From the NCBI RefSeq assembly GCF_001742165.1, contig NZ_CP016443.1:62001-126000 (forward strand): 64,000 nucleotides of DNA, read 5' to 3'. This DNA is from Burkholderia stabilis (GTDB lineage: Bacteria; Pseudomonadota; Gammaproteobacteria; Burkholderiales; Burkholderiaceae). Positions 53,611 through 62,635 of this stretch are shown here, piece after piece (within the stretch, counting starts at the first letter, position 1; every line of letters starts with the position of its first letter). The position numbers and the translations under genes were made by a program. Below the pieces are notes generated by a model that saw only the letters and a list, made by a program, of their open reading frames with translations, had not been told where the DNA came from and did not search any database.

Positions 53611-54453
53611 TCAACCGCGGAACGCGGACGGCACGCCGCGGCGCAGGCGTGCTTCGAGCACGTCGAGCAGCCGGTTGATCACCAGGCCGATCGCGCCGAC
53701 CACGACCACGGCCGCCATCACGAGATCGAGCTGGAACAGCTGCCGCCCGTACACGATCAGGTAGCCGAGCCCTTCGGACGACGCGACGAGTTCGACGACG
53801 ACGAGCGCGAGCCACGATTTCGTGAATGCGAGCCGCACGCCGGTCGCGAGCGTCGGGATCGCGGCCGGCAGCACGACGTGGACGATGCGTTGCCGGCGCG
53901 TGTAGCCGAACACGCGCGCGACTTCGTCGAGCGTGGGCGGCGTCTGGCGAAAGCCCTGCAGCGTGCTCATCGTGACGGGAACGAGCGCCGCATGTGCGAT
54001 CAGCAGGTACTTGAGCGGCTCGCCGACGCCGACGAGCAGCAGCAGGAACGGCAGCCAGCCGAGCACCGGAATCTGCACGAGCGCGTTGAAACCGGGCAGC
54101 ACGTAGGCCTCGAACGTGCGCGACAGGCCGAGCGCGACACCGATCGCGAAACCGAGCAGCGTGCCGGCCGCGAAGCCGACCAGCACGCGCTGCAGGCTGA
54201 TCAGCGTGTGATGCGCGAGATCGCCGCTCGTCGCGAGTTCGGCGAGCGAGTCGAACACGCGTTCGGGCGGCGGCAGGATCTGCGGGGCGATCCAGCCGCG
54301 CGCGCTGCCGACGCTCCACAGCGCGAACAGCAGCGCGGGCAATACCCACGGCGCGAACAGCCACGCCAGCCGTTTCGCCATCGCCGCGCGGTGCAGCTGC
54401 GCGGCGAGCGCATGCGGCTCGGACGACGGAATCGGGATCGCGGTGTCGCTCAT
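53611..54453 (-). CDS. Sulfonate-type ABC permease (first of two)
   Basis: The 280-residue protein has six membrane segments and an EAA loop, LDEVARVFGYTRRQRIVHVVLPAAIPTLATGVRLAFTKSW. It is clearly related to, but different from, the next permease. In Ssu and Tau systems one permease gene encodes a homodimer, so two adjacent genes suggest a heterodimer. It begins 15 bp after the binding-protein gene. Confidence 0.9.
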   Translation of the reverse strand: MSDTAIPIPSSEPHALAAQLHRAAMAKRLAWLFAPWVLPALLFALWSVGSARGWIAPQILPPPERVFDSLAELATSGDLAHHTLISLQRVLVGFAAGTLLGFAIGVALGLSRTFEAYVLPGFNALVQIPVLGWLPFLLLLVGVGEPLKYLLIAHAALVPVTMSTLQGFRQTPPTLDEVARVFGYTRRQRIVHVVLPAAIPTLATGVRLAFTKSWLALVVVELVASSEGLGYLIVYGRQLFQLDLVMAAVVVVGAIGLVINRLLDVLEARLRRGVPSAFRG

Positions 54454-54468
54454 CGTGGCAGGTCCGGG

Positions 54469-55536
54469 TCAGGAAAGGGGCTTGCCGGCCGCGTCGTAGC
54501 GCGTCCAGTACTGTTCGAGCTTCAGCGTGCGCAATGCGTTGTCGAGATACTTCGGTTCGAACCAGCCATCGACGTCGACCGGCTGGCGGATCAGCTTCAG
54601 CTTCAGCGCATCCTGCGCGACGGCCTTGTAGCGCGCGACGAGGAACGGATCGATCAGCGGGGACAGGCGGTCCTTCAGGCGCTGGTTCGCATAGTCGGCC
54701 TGCCACGACGAATACGGCACGCCGCTTTTCGCCCACAGCTTGAACAGCGCATCGCGGTTCGCTTCGTCGGACGACCATTGCGCGCCCTTGACCAATGCGT
54801 TGACGACGCGCTGCACGACGTCCGGATGTGCGCGCTCGAAATCGTCGAGCACGAGCAGGTGGGTCTGTCGCGTGAACTGCGGGCCGTCGTTCTGCGATTC
54901 GTAGATGATCTTCGCGAGGCCGGCGTCGCGCAGCTTGTACAGCAGGTAGTCGCCCACCGACGCGTCGATGCCTTTCGACGCGAGCGCGGCGAGCGAGCTG
55001 GCGGCGTCGAGGTTGATCACGCGCAGGTCGCGCTCGCCGAGGCCGTTCTTCGCGAGTGCGTTGTCGGCGACGAGTTGCAGGTTCGTGCCGCGGAAGATCG
55101 ACACGCGGCGGTCTTTCAGGTCCTTGATGGAGTTGATGGTGGAGTCGGGCGGCACCGCGATCTTCACGCCCGAGCGCACGCTCGCGGCGAGCAGCAGGTG
55201 CGTCTTGATCCCGTTCGAGCGCGCGAGCACGGCCGGCAGGTCGCCCTGGTACGCGAAGTCGAGCGCCTTGTTGGCGATCGCCTCGTTGACGGCCGGCCCC
55301 GCACCCTTGAAGAACAGCCACTGCACCTTGATGCCGTCGGCCGCGAACTCCTTTTCGACCAGTTGTTGCAATTGCGCGGTGGCCGCGCTCGATCCGCCGA
55401 AGGTCGGTGGATCGCCGGCGCCTTGCTGGGCGACGCCGATGCGGATGGTGGCGGGCTTGTCGGCGTGCGCGGCGGTGGCCGGCAACGCAAGGAGGGACGC
55501 GATCAGCAGCGATCGCAGCAGGCGCAGTGGAAGCAT
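54469..55536 (-). CDS. Aliphatic sulfonate/sulfate-ester-type binding protein
   Basis: The 355 residues have a signal peptide (LRLLRSLLIASLLALPATAAHA) and an NMT1/SsuA-like fold (TIRIGVAQQGAGDPPTFGGSSAATAQLQQLVEKEFAADGIKVQWLFFKGAGPAVNEAIANKALDFAYQGDLPAVLARSNG). It heads the operon with two permeases, the ATPase and two organosulfur dioxygenases, so it probably binds a sulfonate or sulfate ester. Confidence 0.9.
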   Translation of the reverse strand: MLPLRLLRSLLIASLLALPATAAHADKPATIRIGVAQQGAGDPPTFGGSSAATAQLQQLVEKEFAADGIKVQWLFFKGAGPAVNEAIANKALDFAYQGDLPAVLARSNGIKTHLLLAASVRSGVKIAVPPDSTINSIKDLKDRRVSIFRGTNLQLVADNALAKNGLGERDLRVINLDAASSLAALASKGIDASVGDYLLYKLRDAGLAKIIYESQNDGPQFTRQTHLLVLDDFERAHPDVVQRVVNALVKGAQWSSDEANRDALFKLWAKSGVPYSSWQADYANQRLKDRLSPLIDPFLVARYKAVAQDALKLKLIRQPVDVDGWFEPKYLDNALRTLKLEQYWTRYDAAGKPLS

Positions 55537-55743
55537 GAATCGTCGGGTCCGGAACGTTGGGGAACGGGGCCGGGCCTCAGCCCGTCGGGTCATTCTCGAT
55601 GACGTGCCGGGGCCGGACAAGAAACGATTTGAACTATGCTTATCGCCGCGCGGAGGGTTGCGGGAGCGGGTTCGTGCATGGCTGCGAGCCGGGTTCGGGT
55701 GGCCGGCGAGCCGCCCGGACGATGCGGGCGCGCGGCAATCCGC

Positions 55744-57006
55744 TCAGCGCATGCGGGCGACGTCGATGCGTTCGCCGCGGCCCGCGAGCCGTGCGCGCCG
55801 CAGCAGCACGAGCAGCGCGATCGACGTTACAGCGGGGCCGATCTGCGGCAACTTCATCCACGGATTCAGGAATTCGTACAGCGGCAGCGCCCACATGACG
55901 ACGACGACGCTTTGTTCGCCGCGCCGCCAGCCGTTCTGCGAGCCGATCGCGATCATGCACGCGATCGGGATGCACAGCCAGGGCAGTTCGTAGTGCCAGA
56001 CATATGGATTCGTGGCCAGCGTCGCGACGGCCAGCACCGCGCCGCGCAGCCGCGCATCGCGGCTGCGGCGCCAGACGATGCACGCGGCCGCGATCGCGAT
56101 GGCGGCGATGCCGGCTTGTCCGGCGTAGGCGAGGGCCGGCGGCAGGCCCGCGAGGCGAAACGCCGCGAACGGGGTGGGCGACGCAAACCAGAACGGCACG
56201 CCATGCTCGATGATCAGCGAGCGCAGCGCGCCGGCGTTTTGCAGGAAGAAGCGGAGCGACTCCATGCCGCCCGTCGCGACCCCCAGTGCGGTGAATGCGA
56301 CCGCGAATGCCGCGCTCCATGCGAACGCGCGCCACGCGCGTGCGGCAATTAGCACGAACGGGAACAGCAACGCGAGTTGCGGCTTGATCGACAGGAGGCC
56401 GATAAAGAAGCCGGCCAGCATCGGCCGCCGGTCGGCGAAATGCACGGCAAGCGCCGCGCACGCCGCGGTCAGCATCGCGTTCTGTCCGTACATCGCGGTG
56501 ACGAACACGCCCGGGCACGCGAGCAGCGCGAGCCAGCCGAAGCGTCTCGCGCCGGGTGTCGCGGCGAGCCCCGACACGCGCCACACCGACAGGCCGAGCA
56601 GCACGATGCCGAGCGCGACGAACAGCGGATAGCTGATCGCATAGGGCAGCAGGGCGAACGGCGCCACCACCAGCAGATACGACGGCGGGTACAGCCACGG
56701 CATGAACGCATGACGGCCCGTCAACGGGAACAGGTCGGCGAGCAGCCGCGAGAACGTGGGGACGTCGTAGGCCTGCGACGGCGAGCCGTGCAGCGTCAGA
56801 TACGACGCGGACCAGAACACCGCATACCCGGAGCCCGGGTGGAACGCGCCCGGCTCGGTCGAGCCGGAGGCGGCCCAGGTCAGCGCCAGCGCAAACAGCA
56901 GGCCGCCCGTCAGCATGATCGCGCTGTAGAGCGCGATGCGTGACGGGGTCAGCCAGGGGCGGACCGGGCGTTCGTCACGCGTGATCGACGAGCTGGAAAT
57001 ATCCAT
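55744..57006 (-). CDS. GT87 family membrane glycosyltransferase
   Basis: The 420-residue polytopic protein has about 10 hydrophobic segments and GT87/DUF2029 motifs (YAVFWSASYLTLHG, FMPWLYPPSYLLVVAPFALLPYAISYPLFV, YGQNAMLTAACAALAVHFADRRPMLAGFFIGLLSIKPQLALLFP, NPYVWHYELPWLCIPIA). The family moves sugars from a polyprenyl phosphate carrier onto an acceptor on the periplasmic side. It starts 8 bp after the GT2 gene, which would supply the lipid-linked sugar. Confidence 0.9.
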   Translation of the reverse strand: MDISSSSITRDERPVRPWLTPSRIALYSAIMLTGGLLFALALTWAASGSTEPGAFHPGSGYAVFWSASYLTLHGSPSQAYDVPTFSRLLADLFPLTGRHAFMPWLYPPSYLLVVAPFALLPYAISYPLFVALGIVLLGLSVWRVSGLAATPGARRFGWLALLACPGVFVTAMYGQNAMLTAACAALAVHFADRRPMLAGFFIGLLSIKPQLALLFPFVLIAARAWRAFAWSAAFAVAFTALGVATGGMESLRFFLQNAGALRSLIIEHGVPFWFASPTPFAAFRLAGLPPALAYAGQAGIAAIAIAAACIVWRRSRDARLRGAVLAVATLATNPYVWHYELPWLCIPIACMIAIGSQNGWRRGEQSVVVVMWALPLYEFLNPWMKLPQIGPAVTSIALLVLLRRARLAGRGERIDVARMR

Positions 57007-57014
57007 GCGCGGTG

Positions 57015-58112
57015 CTACTTGACCGACAGATTGCGCGGCATCGCCGTGCCCGCGGCGACCGCCTGCCGGCGCCGGGCCACGGCGACGCGCCTGACCGGAA
57101 ACTGCAGGAGCTTCGAGCCGTCCGGCTGCGCCGCGTGGCGCACGGGCTGCTGGCCCGCGTGCGCATCGGCACGGTAACGGCGCCGCACGAGATAGACCGG
57201 GCGCTGCTTCGATTCGTGATAAATGCGGCCGAGATATTCGCCGATCACGCCGATGCCGATCAGCTGGATGCCGCCGATGAACAGCATCACGGAAATCAGC
57301 GACGCGTAGCCGTGCACCGGGTTGCCGAACAGCAGCGTGCGCATGACGATATACGCACCGTAGACGAACGAGAGCGCGGCGAACGCGAGGCCGAGGTAGG
57401 TCCACACGCGCAGCGGCACGGTGCTGAAGCTCGTGATGCCTTCGAGCGCGAAGTTCCAGCGCCGCCATCCGGAGAATTTCGAGCGGCCGCCGCTGCGCGG
57501 CGCGCGCGTGTATTCGATGATCTCGACGCGGTAGCCGATCCACGCGAACAGGCCTTTCATGAAGCGCCGCCGCTCGGGCAGCGCGCGCAGCGCGTCGACG
57601 ACCTGGCGGTCCATCAGCCGGAAATCGCCGACGTTCTCCGGCATTTCGACCTCGGAGAGCCGGTTGTGCACGCGGTAGTAGAGCGCGGCGGCCACGCGCT
57701 GCATCAGCGGATCGCACATGCGGTCGGTACGCTTCGCGGCGACCACCTCGGCGCCCGCGCGCCAGCGTTCGACCATCGCGGGGATCAGTGCCGGCGGGTC
57801 CTGCAGGTCGGCGTCGATCAGGATCACGGCCGCGCCGGCGGCTTCGTCGATGCCGGCGGTGAGCGCGGCCTCCTTGCCGAAGCGCCGCGTGAGATCGACG
57901 ATGCGCACGCGCGGATCGCCGGCCGCGACGTCGATCAGTTTGCCGAGCGTGTCGTCGCGGCTGCCGTCGTTCACGCAAACGATTTCGAAGCGTAGTGCTC
58001 CGATCGATTCGAGAATGGGAAGGGTGGTCGCGAAGAATGCATCGATCGCTTCCGCCTCGTCGTGAAAGGGCACGACGAGCGATACCAACGGCTTTCGGGT
58101 GTGCGTGGACAT
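57015..58112 (-). CDS. GT2 polyprenyl-phosphate glycosyltransferase (ArnC/GtrB/DPM1-like)
   Basis: The 365 residues contain SLVVPFHDEAEAIDAFF, VNDGSRDDT (nucleotide-sugar site), DADLQDPP (metal DxD-type motif) and two C-terminal membrane helices (TYLGLAFAALSFVYGAYIVM and ISVMLFIGGIQLIGIGVIGEYLG). It would transfer a sugar to undecaprenyl phosphate. The tail after YLVRRRY is about 45 residues longer than usual and basic. Forms an operon with GT87. Confidence 0.92.
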   Translation of the reverse strand: MSTHTRKPLVSLVVPFHDEAEAIDAFFATTLPILESIGALRFEIVCVNDGSRDDTLGKLIDVAAGDPRVRIVDLTRRFGKEAALTAGIDEAAGAAVILIDADLQDPPALIPAMVERWRAGAEVVAAKRTDRMCDPLMQRVAAALYYRVHNRLSEVEMPENVGDFRLMDRQVVDALRALPERRRFMKGLFAWIGYRVEIIEYTRAPRSGGRSKFSGWRRWNFALEGITSFSTVPLRVWTYLGLAFAALSFVYGAYIVMRTLLFGNPVHGYASLISVMLFIGGIQLIGIGVIGEYLGRIYHESKQRPVYLVRRRYRADAHAGQQPVRHAAQPDGSKLLQFPVRRVAVARRRQAVAAGTAMPRNLSVK

Positions 58113-58430
58113 TCGTCCCCCCGTGAGATCCGGTCTGCGCCGCATTGTCTGGTCCTGTTGTCGCCGAACGTGCGGAAACGGGTCCGGTTCGGTGCAAATC
58201 TTGTGTTTGTGATGGCCTGGAAAGCTTGCCGCGGGCCGGGTGGCAAGCCGTCAGATCATTGTACGCACGAATGACGTGAAGGTGACAGGGTGCCCGGGTT
58301 TGCTCGGGGGTGGGGTTTCAGCGATGCGGGGCGGCCGCCGGCGGGGTGCGGCGACGCCATGCGCGGCCCCGTCACGCACGCGTACGCAGCGGTTAGCATG
58401 GCGTCTGTGACGACCGCGACGGAGAGGGCC
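58113..58430. other. Divergent intergenic region of about 318 bp
   Basis: It holds the promoters of the GT2/GT87 operon (minus) and of the NinX-like gene (plus). The half near 58130-58270 has lower GC. I see no further gene. Confidence 0.45.
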
Positions 58431-58805
58431 ATGCAAGTCCAGGATCTGACAGGCGCACCGCTGGATTACTGGGTCGCGATCGCGCAAGGCCATGACGCGC
58501 CGCGCGTCGACGCGTCCGGCTGTACGGCGATCCGCGAACCGGGCGGCGCGCCGGCGCCGTTCGCGCCGTCGTCGTCATGGGCGGACGGCGGCCCGATCGT
58601 CGAGCGGCTGCCGTTCGCCGCGTTCGAGCGCGACGGCGGGCGCGGCGCATGGCGGGCCGTGCTGCACCGCGCCGTGCCGGCCGCGGGCGAGCGCTGCACG
58701 TTCAACCAATCGGGGCCGACGTTGCTGGTCGCCGCGATGCGCACGCTGGTCGCGTCGACCTTCGGCGACGACGTGCCGGACCTGGATATGGCCCGGCCGC
58801 GCTGA
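58431..58805 (+). CDS. DUF2591 (phage NinX-like) protein
   Basis: The 124 residues start [22 protein letters not shown], resembling the MKVSELTGALLDYWVA... start of NinX and other DUF2591 proteins of lambdoid phages. [28 protein letters not shown] is the second conserved block. Function is unknown. The ATG at 58431 has GGAGAGGG upstream; an ATG 11 codons earlier is possible. No phage genes surround it. Confidence 0.7.
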   Translation: MQVQDLTGAPLDYWVAIAQGHDAPRVDASGCTAIREPGGAPAPFAPSSSWADGGPIVERLPFAAFERDGGRGAWRAVLHRAVPAAGERCTFNQSGPTLLVAAMRTLVASTFGDDVPDLDMARPR

Positions 58806-58865
58806 ATGTTGCGTGTCGCGGGGTGGCGGAGGGGGCTGCTCACCGCTCACCGCGCGCGGATTCCA

Positions 58866-59852
58866 TCACGCAGAAAGGTTCCGGATCGCGATCGACGCCA
58901 CGTCGACACGTGTCGGCAGGATCGCATCCGCCGCCGCGCGGTCGGCCACGCGCTGCAGCACGTCGATGTCGGCGCCGGTCAGGCTGCGCTGAGCGAGCGC
59001 CGCGCGGCGCGCGATGTCGGTGGCCGCTTCGGTCGGCAGGCGGGTGAGCGACGCATAGACGCTCGCATAGTCGACCGGGTGCGCGAGCGCCCATTGGCCT
59101 GCGCGGGCGAGCCGAGCGAGCACGTCCGCGAGCGCCGCGTGCTTGCCGCGGTCGTCGAGCGTTTCGACCGGCGACGTCAGGAATGCAAGCCCCGAATTGA
59201 TGCCGCTGCCGTCGCGGACGATGCGCGCGCCGCGTCGCACCGCATGTCCGTAGTACGGGTCGAACGTCGCCCAGATACCGATCCGCTTCGCCTCGAACGC
59301 GGCGAACGCATCCACGGGCAGCACGAAGCGCACGTCGACGTCGCGCGGCGCGAGGCCGTGTTCGCGCAGCGCGCCGTACAACTGGTACTGCGAGATGCTG
59401 CCGCGCGCGGACGACACGACGACCGTCCGCCCTTTCAGATCGGCGACGGTGCGAACCGGCGAATCGGGCTGCACGACGATGCCGAGCGACGCCGGTGAGC
59501 CGACGCGCGTCGCGACGATCCGCAACGACGGATCGCCGAGGGCGGCCGTCAGCACCGGCAGGTCGCCGGCTGGCGCGAGATCGATCGCGCCCGCGCGCTG
59601 CGCCTCGAACAGCGGCGCGGCGCCCTGGAAGTTGGCCCAGCGGAACCGGTACGGCGTGCCGTCGAGCACGCGCGCGGCTTCGGCCAGCGCACGCAGGCCG
59701 CCGGCCTGGTCGCCGAGCACGAGCGTGACGCCCGACAGGTCGGGGCCGGCCGCACGGGCGGGCAAGGCGAGGCTGCCGGCCAGCGGCGCGGCGGCGAGGG
59801 CGGCAAGACGCAGCAGCGCACGGCGGCGCGCCGTGGCGGGAGACGGGTTCAT
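58866..59852 (-). CDS. ABC binding protein, sulfonate/taurine type
   Basis: The 328 residues have a signal peptide with basic start (MNPSPATARRRALLRLAALAAAPLAGSLALPARA). The fold is SsuA/TauA-like (FRWANFQGAAPLFEAQRAGAIDLAPAGDLPVLTAALGDPSLRIVATRVGSPASLGIVVQPDSPVRTVADLKGRTVVVSSARGSISQYQLYGALREHGL). It has no adjacent transporter genes; it lies 148 bp after a LysR gene on the same strand and may be its target. Confidence 0.88.
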   Translation of the reverse strand: MNPSPATARRRALLRLAALAAAPLAGSLALPARAAGPDLSGVTLVLGDQAGGLRALAEAARVLDGTPYRFRWANFQGAAPLFEAQRAGAIDLAPAGDLPVLTAALGDPSLRIVATRVGSPASLGIVVQPDSPVRTVADLKGRTVVVSSARGSISQYQLYGALREHGLAPRDVDVRFVLPVDAFAAFEAKRIGIWATFDPYYGHAVRRGARIVRDGSGINSGLAFLTSPVETLDDRGKHAALADVLARLARAGQWALAHPVDYASVYASLTRLPTEAATDIARRAALAQRSLTGADIDVLQRVADRAAADAILPTRVDVASIAIRNLSA

Positions 59853-60000
59853 CGGCGGTGTGTCCTCGGTGATCCGCGCGCATGCCGCGCGGCTGCCGGG
59901 CAGGTTACGGAATCGGTTTCCGGCCGACAAACATCGAATCGTGAAATGCATATTCGCGCGGCGACGGCCGCCGCGGCCGGTGTCGACGTGCACGGGCGAC

Positions 60001-60879
60001 TTACGCGGCCGGCGCAACCGTGCGCAGGAATGCGCGTACCGCCGGCGCTTTTTCGAACTTGCGGTGCACGAGCGCGAGTTCCGACGTGATCGGCTTGCCG
60101 ACGATCGGCCGGTACACGACGCCCGGCAGCGACACGCAACCGGCGAGCGCGTCGGGAATCACCGCGACCCAGCCGTTCACGGACACGCACGCGAGCACCG
60201 CGAGCAAGCCGCCCGGCCGCGCGGCGATCACCGGCGCGAAGCGGCCGCGGCGCGCGACTTCGAGCGTGCCGCGCTCCTGTTCCGGCACCGCGAAGCGCGC
60301 GTCGGCGAGATCGGCCGCGCGAACGGCCGCCATCGACGCGTAGCGCGAATCGGCCGGCACGGCCGCGACGAACACGTCGCGCTGCAGCGTGACGATCCGC
60401 AGCCCGCCGGGCAGCGGCAGCGGCGGGCGCACGTAGGCGATATCGAGGCGGCCGGCATCGAGTTGCTTCGCGACGTCGTCCATCGGCACTTCGCGCAGGT
60501 TCAGCTCGATGCGCGGGTGCGCGGCGCGGAACGCGCCGACCGTGCGTTGCAGCGCGCCCGAATAGACGGCCGACGATACGTAGCCGATCTCGATTCGGCC
60601 AAGTTCGCCGCGCTCGGCCAATGCGGCGAGTTCGCGGCCGCGCCGCAGGTGCTCGAGCGCCGCGCTCGCCTCGGCGAGATAGGCCTCGCCGGCCGCGCTC
60701 AGCGTGACCTCGCGGCGCGACCGGTGGAAAAGACGCACGCCGAGGATGCGTTCGGCTTCCTGGATCTGCCGCGTCAGCGCGGGCGGCGCCATGTCGAGCG
60801 CGTCGGCCGCGCGGGCGAAATGCAGGTGCTGCGCGACGCTCAGGAACGCACGCACATGACGGAATTCGAGCGAACTCAT
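60001..60879 (-). CDS. LysR-family regulator
   Basis: The 292 residues (MSSLEFRHVRAFLSVAQHLHFARAADALDMAPPALTRQIQEAERILGVRLFHRSRREVTLSAAG) have a CatR/BenM-like HTH and full effector domain. It is divergent from a DHA2 exporter gene (about 100-bp gap), its likely target, and upstream of a sulfonate-type binding protein gene. Confidence 0.9.
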   Translation of the reverse strand: MSSLEFRHVRAFLSVAQHLHFARAADALDMAPPALTRQIQEAERILGVRLFHRSRREVTLSAAGEAYLAEASAALEHLRRGRELAALAERGELGRIEIGYVSSAVYSGALQRTVGAFRAAHPRIELNLREVPMDDVAKQLDAGRLDIAYVRPPLPLPGGLRIVTLQRDVFVAAVPADSRYASMAAVRAADLADARFAVPEQERGTLEVARRGRFAPVIAARPGGLLAVLACVSVNGWVAVIPDALAGCVSLPGVVYRPIVGKPITSELALVHRKFEKAPAVRAFLRTVAPAA

Positions 60880-60880
60880 A

Positions 60881-60898
60881 ATTGTAATTTTCGTCAAT
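60881..60898. promoter_or_regulatory. Candidate LysR-type site ATTG-N10-CAAT
   Basis: An AT-rich inverted repeat lies directly upstream of the LysR start in the divergent region with the DHA2 exporter. It also contains a minus-strand TTGACG. Modest evidence. Confidence 0.4.
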
Positions 60899-60979
60899 AA
60901 AACAGCATCGGTGTATCAATGACAGGCAATACATGGCAAGCCTAGCATACGGTTCGTTCGTCCTGCCACGGAGTTGCCG

Positions 60980-62548
60980 ATGTCCCAGTCCTCACCCGCG
61001 TCGCGCGCAGGCGCGGCCGCTGCCCCGCACGCGGGCGGCCGCCTGCCGGCCGCCGCGACGCTCGCCGTCGCGTCGGCCACCTGTTCGTTGATCGTGCTCG
61101 ATACGAACGTCGTCGCCGTGTCGTTACCGAGCATCGCGCGCAGTTTTCACGCGAGCTTCGCCGATATCGAATGGGTCGTGAGCGCGTACATGACCGCGTT
61201 TGCCGCATGCCTGCTGCCGGCTGGCGGGCTTGCCGACCGCTTCGGGCGCAAGCGGATGCTCGGCGCGGGGCTCGCGCTCTTTTTTCTCGCGTCGCTCGGC
61301 TGCGGCGTCGCGCCGACGGCCGGCTGGCTGATCGCCGCGCGCGCGGTGAAGGGCGGCGGGGCCGCGCTGTTGCTGACGGCCGCGCTCGCCGTGATCGCGA
61401 ACCGTTTTCCGGACGGACGCGAACGGGCGCGCGCGTGGGCGATCTGGGGCATGTGCATGGGAATCGCGACGGCGATCGCGCCGCTCGTCGGCGGCGCGAT
61501 CACGCAGTGGATCGGCTGGCGTTGGGTATTCCTGCTGAACCTGCCCGTGTGCGTGCTGCTGGCAGCCGGCGCGCGCGTCGCGATCGACGAATCGCGCGAC
61601 CCGCACGCAAAACGCGTGGACGCGGCCGGCAGCCTGCTGTTCGGCGGGGCGCTCGCATGCGCGATCGCGGCGCTGATCGGCGCGCCGTCGCACGGCTGGC
61701 TGTCGGCCCCGACGCTCGGCCGGCTCGCGCTCGCCGCCGCGCTGTTCGCCGCATTCATCGGCGCGGAGCGCTGGCAGGCGCGGCCGATGATCGATCTCGC
61801 GCTGTTCCGGCAGCCGCGCTTCGTCGGCGCGGTGCTCGCGATGTTCGGCTATGCGGCGTGCGCGCAGGTGATGATGACGTTCCTGCCGCTGTACCTGCAG
61901 AACGCGTTCGGGATGTCGGCGATCGACGCGGGGCTCGGGATGCTGCCGTTCGCGTTCGCGATGATCGCCGGGCCGTCGCTGGGGGCGGCGCTCGCCGCGC
62001 GGGTGTCGTCCGGCGGCGTGCTGGCCGGCGGGCTCGCGCTGATCGGCGCGGGCAATCTCGCGACCGCGGCGCTGACGGCGAGCGGCGACTACCGGCTGGT
62101 CGCGCTCGGCATGTTCGTGACGGGTTGCGGCGCCGGCATCATGAACGGCGACACGCAGAAGGCGATCATGGCGTGCGTGCCGCCGAATCGCACCGGCATG
62201 GCATCGGGCATCAGCACGACGACGCGCTTCTCGGCGATCGTGACGGCCGTCGGCGTGCTCGGCGCGGTGCTGGCGGCGAGCACGCACGCGCGGCTCGACC
62301 GGCTGTTGTCGGCCACGCCTGGCCTGCGCGCATTTGCCGACGCGCCGTTCATGTCGAGCCTGCTGGCCGGCGATCTCGCGCAGGCGCTCGACCGCGTGCC
62401 GCCGTCGGCCGCGGGTGCGCTCGCGCATGCGGCGCCCGTCGCGTTCGCGAGCGGATTCGCCGATGCGCTGACGGTGAGCGGCGTGCTGGCGCTCGTCGCG
62501 GCGGGCGTTGCATACAAGTTGCTTACGCAACCGATGCGTGCCGCGTGA
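60980..62548 (+). CDS. DHA2-family MFS multidrug exporter
   Basis: The 522 residues form about 14 membrane segments. LDTNVVAVSLPSIARSFHASFADIEWVVSAYMTAFAA, GGLADRFGRKRMLGAG and WAIWGMCMGIATAIAPLVGGAITQWIGWRWVFLLNLPV are typical EmrB/QacA-type motifs. ATG with ACGGAG 6 nt upstream. Divergent from the LysR gene; probably exports toxic organics, driven by protons. Confidence 0.93.
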   Translation: MSQSSPASRAGAAAAPHAGGRLPAAATLAVASATCSLIVLDTNVVAVSLPSIARSFHASFADIEWVVSAYMTAFAACLLPAGGLADRFGRKRMLGAGLALFFLASLGCGVAPTAGWLIAARAVKGGGAALLLTAALAVIANRFPDGRERARAWAIWGMCMGIATAIAPLVGGAITQWIGWRWVFLLNLPVCVLLAAGARVAIDESRDPHAKRVDAAGSLLFGGALACAIAALIGAPSHGWLSAPTLGRLALAAALFAAFIGAERWQARPMIDLALFRQPRFVGAVLAMFGYAACAQVMMTFLPLYLQNAFGMSAIDAGLGMLPFAFAMIAGPSLGAALAARVSSGGVLAGGLALIGAGNLATAALTASGDYRLVALGMFVTGCGAGIMNGDTQKAIMACVPPNRTGMASGISTTTRFSAIVTAVGVLGAVLAASTHARLDRLLSATPGLRAFADAPFMSSLLAGDLAQALDRVPPSAAGALAHAAPVAFASGFADALTVSGVLALVAAGVAYKLLTQPMRAA

Positions 62549-62635
62549 CGGCGCGTTTCGTGGGCGCCGCGCATTGGACGCGCTCCAGCGGAACCATTAA
62601 GCTTGCGCGTTCCGGTTTCACGCAGCGTGTTCAAG

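Noticed and set aside
52742..55321. Very long minus-strand frame upstream of the second permease
   Set aside because: Only the last 276 codons (from the GTG at 53572) are homologous; the rest is an antisense or shifted reading of the first permease and the binding-protein gene.
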